Shown here: in pieces, positions 9,385-13,716 of the stretch
Layout of the letters: each line of letters opens with the position of its first letter
How positions within the stretch are numbered: position 1 is the stretch's first letter
Assembly: GCA_027295555.1 (NCBI GenBank)
Contig: JAPUKT010000414.1
Coordinates: 1 to 13,716, forward strand
Source: Deltaproteobacteria bacterium
GTDB lineage: Bacteria; Myxococcota_A; Polyangia; Polyangiales; Houyiibacteriaceae
Direction: 5' to 3'
Length of the DNA stretch: 13,716 nt
Made by a program: the position numbers and the translations under genes
Notes under the pieces: generated by a model
What the model saw: the letters and a program-made list of their open reading frames with translations, nothing else
What the model was told of the DNA's origin: nothing
Databases searched by the model: none

Positions 9385-10893
9385 CTAGCCGGCGAAGACT
9401 GCTCGGTCCTTTGCCCACGCCCTCAGAGCGTCGATTCGCTCGGCCATCGTCACCGACAGCGGCTTCGTCAGCTCGATCTCTTCGGCGATCGCCTCCGTCG
9501 TCAGATCTTCCTGGCGGGAAAATGCGGTGTATAGCGAGGAGACGACCGCCTGTTCGATCTCCGCGCCACTGAAGCCATCGGTCATATCAACCAAGCGGAT
9601 CAAGTCGAACTTGGTGGGGTCACGTTTTCGTCGCTCGAGATGGATCTCGAAAATGCGTCGGCGGGCCTCGCTGTTGGGTAGGTCGACGAAAAAGATCTCG
9701 TCGAAGCGTCCCTTGCGCAGAAGCTCCGGGGGAAGCTTCGAGATGTCGTTCGCGGTGGCAATGACGAAGACGCTTTCCTTCTTGTCTTGGAGCCAGCCGA
9801 GGAACGTGCCGAAGATCCGCTGGGCCGGGCCGCCGTCCGCGTCTTCTTGTGATAACGCCTTTTCTATCTCGTCGATCCACAGCACGACCGGCGCCATCGC
9901 CTCGGCAAGCCGGATCGCACGCTTGAGGTTCTTCTCGCTCTCGCCGACGTAACGATTGTAGAGGTTCGATGGGTCGAGCCGGATCAGCGGGAGCTTCCAC
10001 TCGGCAGCGACCGCTTTGGCACAAAGACTCTTTCCGCATCCTTGTACGCCGATCAGCAGCAGCCCCTTCGGAGGTGTGAGGCCGTATTCTTTAGCGCGGC
10101 CGGGATCTTCGAAGGCAGCCTGCCGTTTACGAAGCCAACCCTTGAGCTCGTCGAGACCCGCCACCTCACCCATCCGGTGTGCGTGGGGGAAGTACTCGAG
10201 CACGCCCGACCGCTCGATGATCTGTCGCTTCGCCTCGAGGATCCGATCGATGTCGTGACGGCCAAGCACCCCGTCTTCGACGACGGCCTGTGTGATGATC
10301 TTTTGGATCTCGAAGAAGGTCAGCCCGTGGAGAGCGGCCAAGAGCTTGGACACGTCGACACTCGAGAGCTCGATCTTCAGCTGAACCCGTTGCGCCAGGT
10401 CTTGGAGCACCGACTTCACGAATGCGTGATACACCTGCGGCGTCGGCGCCTCGAGCTCGAGCGGTGTGAAGAGGTGCTTCAGGGCCAAGGGTATGTCGAT
10501 GTCCTGCCCGGACAACACGATCGCCCCGCGATGCTGGAAGTACTTATTGTGGATGCTCTTGAGCTGGGCGATGACGGGGGGCTCGTGGAGGTACGGCCCG
10601 AGGCCGCGCAGATGAAAGATCGCTTCGAGGTTCGACCGGTCGATGAAAGCGAGCGCCTTTTGCGGCGGCCCGCTCTCCGGGGTCTTCCCAGGCTCGGGAA
10701 GCTCGCGGCAGATCCCCGTCACCTGCGTCCACGAAAAGAGCGGTAGATCGAGATGCTCCGCTGCATGATGCAAGAGCAGGTGAACGCGGTCCTCCTCGAC
10801 AGTATCCACCAAGAGAAGAGGATGGTGGGAGCGCACGAGAATCTCGAGCTCGCGCAGCTGATCCGCCGACGGTGTCACCCCCTTCAACACCAT
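9385..10893 (-). CDS. Ycf46-like AAA+ family ATPase
   Basis: The 502-residue protein has a non-catalytic N-terminal half (about 1-230), weakly P-loop-like without a Walker A, and a classical AAA+ domain in the C-terminal half. Visible motifs are Walker A G-V-Q-G-C-G-K-S (K288), Walker B L-W-I-D-E-I-E (D341, E342), sensor 1 in I-A-T-A-N-D (near residue 367), and the G-R-F-D-E-I-F block, with a C-terminal helical lid containing G-F-S-G-A-E-I-E. This arrangement is that of the Ycf46/stress-related AAA ATPases found in cyanobacteria, chloroplasts and many proteobacteria, whose substrates are mostly unknown (inorganic carbon use has been proposed for the cyanobacterial protein). ATG 10893 was chosen; the frame is open to TTG 10923, but TATGAT at 10900-10905 would then be inside the gene. 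It is a single-gene unit divergent from the small-ORF/DUF1844 genes. Confidence 0.87.
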   Translation of the reverse strand: MVLKGVTPSADQLRELEILVRSHHPLLLVDTVEEDRVHLLLHHAAEHLDLPLFSWTQVTGICRELPEPGKTPESGPPQKALAFIDRSNLEAIFHLRGLGPYLHEPPVIAQLKSIHNKYFQHRGAIVLSGQDIDIPLALKHLFTPLELEAPTPQVYHAFVKSVLQDLAQRVQLKIELSSVDVSKLLAALHGLTFFEIQKIITQAVVEDGVLGRHDIDRILEAKRQIIERSGVLEYFPHAHRMGEVAGLDELKGWLRKRQAAFEDPGRAKEYGLTPPKGLLLIGVQGCGKSLCAKAVAAEWKLPLIRLDPSNLYNRYVGESEKNLKRAIRLAEAMAPVVLWIDEIEKALSQEDADGGPAQRIFGTFLGWLQDKKESVFVIATANDISKLPPELLRKGRFDEIFFVDLPNSEARRRIFEIHLERRKRDPTKFDLIRLVDMTDGFSGAEIEQAVVSSLYTAFSRQEDLTTEAIAEEIELTKPLSVTMAERIDALRAWAKDRAVFAG

Positions 10894-10899
10894 CCAAAG

Positions 10900-10905
10900 A
10901 TCATA
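10900..10905 (-). promoter_or_regulatory. Candidate -10 box of the AAA ATPase gene
   Basis: TATGAT on the minus strand (one mismatch to TATAAT) lies 6 bases before ATG 10893, which would place the transcript start at the A of the ATG and give a leaderless mRNA. No good -35 hexamer is found at 16-18 bases; TGTAAG occurs at 19. The absence of a well-spaced Shine-Dalgarno agrees with this reading. Confidence 0.35.
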
Positions 10906-10930
10906 CCCCCCAAAGTGCCTCAAACTTACA

Positions 10931-10994
10931 AAAAGGGGACAGTCCCCTTCTACGAGGGGTTAACCCTGAGGAAAAGGGGACTGTCAGTTGACAG
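10931..10994. repeat. REP-like palindromic repeat element (GGGGACAGTCCCC type)
   Basis: The intergenic stretch is a compact set of palindromes. The first is AAGGGGAC-A-GTCCCCTT (10933-10949, 8-bp perfect arms), the second GGGTTAACCC (10957-10966), and the third CTGTCA-GT-TGACAG (10981-10986 / 10989-10994, 6-bp perfect arms). In addition the 14-mer AAAAGGGGACAGTC (10931-10944) recurs as AAAAGGGGACTGTC (10972-10985) with one change, so the element contains an imperfect direct repeat 41 bases apart. Motifs of the GGGGACAGTCCCC kind are known to me from REP-type elements linked to RAYT (IS200-like) transposases in proteobacteria and related phyla. No transposase lies in this window. Whether it is genome-wide repetitive cannot be told from one copy. 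Confidence 0.6.
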
Positions 10995-11015
10995 GAGGGG
11001 CGTCGAATCTACACT
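10988..11015 (+). promoter_or_regulatory. Sigma-70-type promoter of the small ORF/DUF1844 genes
   Basis: TTGACA (10988-10993), a perfect -35 consensus, is separated by 16 bases from TACACT (11010-11015), a good -10 box. Transcription would start about 11022, directly before ATG 11023, giving a leaderless mRNA; no Shine-Dalgarno is present there. The -35 box is part of the right arm of the third palindrome of the repeat element, so the repeat appears to provide half of this promoter. Confidence 0.55.
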
Positions 11016-11022
11016 CGGCCGC

Positions 11023-11202
11023 ATGTCACCTTTGGAAGATAAACTAGTCGACAAGCGCATCATCGAGCGGAACATCGCGAAGGGCTTGATCTCGAAAGAG
11101 CAATACGAGAAGCACCTGGCCGAGCTGGCCGACAAAGAAGGGGCCTGCGAGCGCGTCGAGATCGATCCGGGTGAGTCGAAAGACGCACCGCCCCGGGAGT
11201 GA
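11023..11202 (+). CDS. Small hypothetical protein, 59 residues, co-encoded with DUF1844
   Basis: The 59-residue, highly charged protein is predicted cytoplasmic. Its core K-R-I-I-E-R-N-I-A-K-G-L-I-S-K-E-Q-Y-E-K (about 11-30) is a helix-turn-helix-like pair of amphipathic helices, followed by H-L-A-E-L and an acidic tail. I recall short proteins of similar pattern in deltaproteobacteria, but I do not know a named family or function. The start ATG 11023 was chosen because it follows the promoter by the expected distance; the frame is open far upstream (to 10753), but that part runs through the repeat and antisense to the ATPase. The stop is 3 bases before the DUF1844 start, so the two genes are probably translated together. 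Confidence 0.7.
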   Translation: MSPLEDKLVDKRIIERNIAKGLISKEQYEKHLAELADKEGACERVEIDPGESKDAPPRE

Positions 11203-11205
11203 CCC

Positions 11206-11484
11206 ATGGGTGAGGACCACACGAAGGCGCCGGACATCGACTTCAACACGCTGGTCTTGTCTCTAAGCACCTCGGCGTCGATGCATCTCGGAAAGCTCCC
11301 CGATGCCGAGGACGCCACCGTGAGCCTCGCCCACGCCAAGCAATCGATCGACTGCATCGCGCTCCTCGAAGAAAAGACGCGGGGCAACCTCACAGGTGAA
11401 GAGGAGCGCCTGATAGGCGAGATCCTTTACGACTTGCGCCTTCGTTTCGTGGCAGCAACGAAGGACAGGGACAAAGGGGCTTGA
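11206..11484 (+). CDS. DUF1844 domain protein
   Basis: The 92-residue protein closely follows the DUF1844 pattern: D-F-N-T-L-V-L-S-L-S-T-S-A near the start (about 11-23), then H-L-G-K-L-P-D (27-33), A-K-Q-S-I-D (44-49), L-L-E-E-K-T-R-G-N-L-T (52-62) and L-Y-D-L-R-L-R-F-V near the end (about 73-81). It is helical and has no signal peptide. The family is widespread in deltaproteobacteria, acidobacteria and planctomycetes and has no established function. ATG 11206 has a GGGAG ribosome site about 6 bases upstream, inside the end of the preceding small gene. It forms a two-gene unit with that gene and may read through into the molybdoenzyme gene 45 bases downstream. Confidence 0.85.
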   Translation: MGEDHTKAPDIDFNTLVLSLSTSASMHLGKLPDAEDATVSLAHAKQSIDCIALLEEKTRGNLTGEEERLIGEILYDLRLRFVAATKDRDKGA

Positions 11485-11517
11485 AAAAGGCCGGTTACTC
11501 CTGTGCCCAGGCTCGGG

Positions 11518-11523
11518 TATGCT
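11518..11523 (+). promoter_or_regulatory. Candidate -10 box of the molybdoenzyme gene
   Basis: TATGCT lies 6 bases before ATG 11530, the same spacing and a similar local sequence (GGTATGmT) as the box before the AAA ATPase gene. It predicts a leaderless transcript. There is no convincing -35 hexamer (TTACTC sits at 17 bases but matches poorly). Confidence 0.3.
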
Positions 11524-11529
11524 TGGCGG

Positions 11530-13704
11530 ATGAGCGGCAACACCACCACCCACTACCGCACCTGCAACCTCTGCGAGGCAATATGCGGACTCGAGATCGA
11601 AGTCGATGGCGACCAAGTCACTTCCATTCGCGGGGACGAGCGTGACGTATTCAGCCACGGACACATCTGCCCAAAGGCAACGGCGCTCAAAGACATCTAT
11701 GACGACCCCGACCGGTTGAAGCAGCCCGTGCGCAGGGTCGGCGACCGCTGGGAACCGATCTCCTGGGACGAAGCCTTCGACGAAACCATCGATCGGATCC
11801 ACGAGATTCAGGAGAAGCACGGACGCAACGCCGTCGGCCTCTACTTCGGAAATCCGAACGCCCACAACTTTGGCACTCTCGTCTATGGTCCCGCGTTCTT
11901 CCGTGCGCTCGGCACCAAGAACCGCTTCTCAGCGAGCTCGTGCGATCAGTGGCCGCTGATGCTGGCTTCGTATTTCATGTTCGGCCATCAACTGCGCTTC
12001 CCGATCCCGGATGTCGATCGCACCGACTACATGATGCTGATCGGCGCGAACCCAATCGCATCGAACGGCAGCCTCATGTCGGCGCCTGGCATCAAGAAGC
12101 GGCTCGAAGCGATTCAAAAGCGGGGTGGGAAGGTCGTCGTCGTCGACCCACGACGATCGGAGACGGCCCGAATCGCGGACGAGCACGTATTCATCACGCC
12201 AGGCACCGATGCGCTCTTCCTGCTGGGCCTCTTACACGAAGTCACGGCGGCGGGGGTCAACCTGGGACGACTTGCCGAGCACACCAAGAACGTCGACCGC
12301 ATGATCGAGATCGCCAAGTCCTATCCGCCAGAGCAAACCGCCGCGGTCACCGGTGTCCCAGCCGAAACCGCAAAGCGCTTGGCGCGCGAGTTCCGGGAAG
12401 CGCCGAAAGCCGTCGCCTACGGGCGGGTGGGAGCGTGCACGCAGGAGTTCGGCGGGCAGTGCATGTGGCTCATCAATGCCCTCAACGCGCTCACCGGCAA
12501 TCTCGACGAGCCAGGTGGCTCGATGTTCGCGACGCCGGCGATCGACACCCTGAAGAAGATCGGGGGCTTTGGCCTTGGCCGAGGCTCCTACGGGCGCTGG
12601 AGGAGCCGCGTCCGGGGGCTTCCGGAGTTCGGTGGCGAGCTTCCCTCATCGGTGATGGCCGAAGAGATCCTGACCGAGGGCGAGGGCCAAATTCGCGCGA
12701 TGGTGACGCTCGCCGGGAACCCGATCTTGTCGACGCCGAACGGAGGACAGCTCGATCGGGCGTTCGAGTCGCTCGACTTCATCCTCGCGATCGACTTCTT
12801 CATCAACGAAACGAGTCGGCACGCCGACATCATCTTGCCACCACTGTCGCCGATCCAGCGAAGTCACTACGACCTCGCGCTCTACCTCGTGGCGGTCCGC
12901 AACAGCGCGAACTACTCTCCGCCGCTCTTCGAGCTCAAGAAGGGCGAGCTTGACGACTGGCAGATTCTCAGCGAGCTCACCTGCCGGCTCGCAGGCAAGC
13001 GCCACGGAAAGCTGAGCAAAGAGTACTTGTCAGCGCGGGCTATCCAGAAGGCCGGCCCGGAGCGGGTGCTCGACCTCGGTCTGCGCCTCGGGCCCTACGG
13101 CCAGCGCCTCAAGCCGTTCGGTCCAGGAGTGTCGCTCGCGAAGCTGAAGAAGCAACCGCATGGCGTCGACTTCGGTCCCTTGCAGCCGACACTACCTGAC
13201 ACGCTTCCCGAAGAGCATGGGCCGATCGACATCGCGCCCGATCTGTTCGTCGAAGACCTCGACAGGCTCCACGCACGGTTTGCCTCGAAGGCAACGGACA
13301 GAGGCGACCCGCTGCTGCTGATCGGCCGACGCCACCTCCGCAGCAACAATTCGTGGATGCACAACACCTCGCGGCTCATGAAGGGCAAGCCGCGTTGCAC
13401 CCTGATGATCAGCTCGACCGATGCGGAGCGCCTAGGTGTGAAATCGGGGGCGATGGTGACGGTTCGTTCGAGGGTTGGTCAGGTCACTGCGCCCGCCGAA
13501 GTGACTGACGACATGATGGCCGGCGTCGTGAGCTTGCCACACGGCTTTGGCCACGACCGCGATGGCGTGCAGCTGAGAATCGCTTCCAATTACCCCGGGG
13601 TCAGCGTCAACGACCTCACCGACGACCAGGCGATCGATCCACTCACGGGCAACGCTGCGTTCTCCGGACAGCGCGTCACCGTGACGCCCGTCGGGATGGT
13701 GTGA
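11530..13704 (+). CDS. Molybdopterin-dependent oxidoreductase, formate dehydrogenase/NapA (BisC) superfamily
   Basis: The 724-residue protein has an N-terminal [4Fe-4S] domain with C12-x2-C15-x3-C19-x27-C47, followed by P-K (K49), as in cytoplasmic formate dehydrogenases and NapA. The large molybdopterin-binding domains follow, and a C-terminal MopB_CT-type dinucleotide-binding domain (about 590-720) contains N-x-S-W-M-H-N and the L-P-H-G-F-G-H motif. The likely Mo/W ligand is Cys138 in S-S-C-D-Q, a cysteine and not selenocysteine. No Tat signal is present, so the enzyme is expected in the cytoplasm with a bis-MGD cofactor. The substrate is unknown: formate, or an unrelated small molecule as in many uncharacterised homologues. 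ATG 11530 was preferred over GTG 11503, whose extra nine residues precede the conserved start and overlap a possible -10 box. The stop overlaps the ATG of the next gene (TGATG), which suggests an electron-transfer or other partner. Confidence 0.9.
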   Translation: MSGNTTTHYRTCNLCEAICGLEIEVDGDQVTSIRGDERDVFSHGHICPKATALKDIYDDPDRLKQPVRRVGDRWEPISWDEAFDETIDRIHEIQEKHGRNAVGLYFGNPNAHNFGTLVYGPAFFRALGTKNRFSASSCDQWPLMLASYFMFGHQLRFPIPDVDRTDYMMLIGANPIASNGSLMSAPGIKKRLEAIQKRGGKVVVVDPRRSETARIADEHVFITPGTDALFLLGLLHEVTAAGVNLGRLAEHTKNVDRMIEIAKSYPPEQTAAVTGVPAETAKRLAREFREAPKAVAYGRVGACTQEFGGQCMWLINALNALTGNLDEPGGSMFATPAIDTLKKIGGFGLGRGSYGRWRSRVRGLPEFGGELPSSVMAEEILTEGEGQIRAMVTLAGNPILSTPNGGQLDRAFESLDFILAIDFFINETSRHADIILPPLSPIQRSHYDLALYLVAVRNSANYSPPLFELKKGELDDWQILSELTCRLAGKRHGKLSKEYLSARAIQKAGPERVLDLGLRLGPYGQRLKPFGPGVSLAKLKKQPHGVDFGPLQPTLPDTLPEEHGPIDIAPDLFVEDLDRLHARFASKATDRGDPLLLIGRRHLRSNNSWMHNTSRLMKGKPRCTLMISSTDAERLGVKSGAMVTVRSRVGQVTAPAEVTDDMMAGVVSLPHGFGHDRDGVQLRIASNYPGVSVNDLTDDQAIDPLTGNAAFSGQRVTVTPVGMV

Positions 13705-13716
13705 TGGAAAGACTGA
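13704..13716 (+). CDS. Start of a following gene, cut by the right edge
   Basis: ATG 13704-13706 overlaps the stop of the molybdoenzyme gene by one base (TGATG), a common arrangement for translationally coupled genes. Four codons (M-E-R-L) are visible before the window ends. Nothing can be said about its product, and the call rests only on the overlap. Confidence 0.3.

Noticed and set aside
10753..11022. Upstream extension of the small ORF to 10753
   Set aside because: It runs antisense to the AAA ATPase and through the palindromic repeat; the promoter at 10988-11015 would lie inside it.

Overview
The window is a G+C-rich, densely coded stretch of a bacterial chromosome. It holds twelve convincing protein-coding genes, two of them cut or almost cut by the edges, plus a three-residue start at the right end. 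I see no tRNA, rRNA, CRISPR array, transposase or prophage gene. The gene families present (PIN-PhoH ATPase, PrkA/YeaH/SpoVR, DUF1844, DUF2505, a Ycf46-like AAA ATPase) and the GGGGACAGTCCCC-type palindrome fit a deltaproteobacterial or Myxococcota-like organism. That placement is an inference from gene content and is not proven by the sequence.

Layout. (1) Positions 1-1730, minus strand: a PIN-PhoH ATPase (start GTG at 1730), followed by a gene that overlaps its last 35 bases. The second gene starts at a GTG, runs off the left edge and looks like the N-terminal part of a DUF1704 (tyrosine carboxypeptidase-like) protein. (2) 1806-2564, plus strand and divergent from phoH: a TSUP-family (TauE/SafE) anion exporter. 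(3) 2672-8804, plus strand: a tight run of prkA, a YeaH/YhbH (DUF444) VWA protein, spoVR and an mgtE magnesium transporter. The first three are separated by exactly 3 bases and the fourth by 28. This is the widely conserved PrkA-YeaH-SpoVR stress/starvation module with an Mg2+ transporter attached. (4) 8866-9351: a stand-alone DUF2505 (SRPBCC-like) protein, facing tail to tail a minus-strand AAA+ ATPase of the Ycf46 type (9385-10893). (5) 10894-11022: a divergent intergenic region with a REP-like palindromic repeat that also supplies a consensus -35 box. (6) 11023-13704, plus strand: a 59-residue conserved-looking small protein, a DUF1844 protein, and a molybdopterin/Fe-S oxidoreductase of the formate dehydrogenase/NapA superfamily. 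A following gene begins in the last 13 bases.

How the parts work together. The middle operon is the clearest functional unit: PrkA (AAA+ kinase or protease-like), its VWA partner YeaH and SpoVR are normally co-expressed in starvation or stationary phase, and here MgtE could tie them to Mg2+ homeostasis. The rest is a set of small housekeeping or poorly characterised units. I did not find a convincing undescribed multi-gene system. The most interesting signals are regulatory. Several genes have a TAnnnT -10-like box only 6-9 bases before the start codon and no Shine-Dalgarno sequence, suggesting leaderless mRNAs. One of these promoters takes its TTGACA -35 box from a palindromic repeat.
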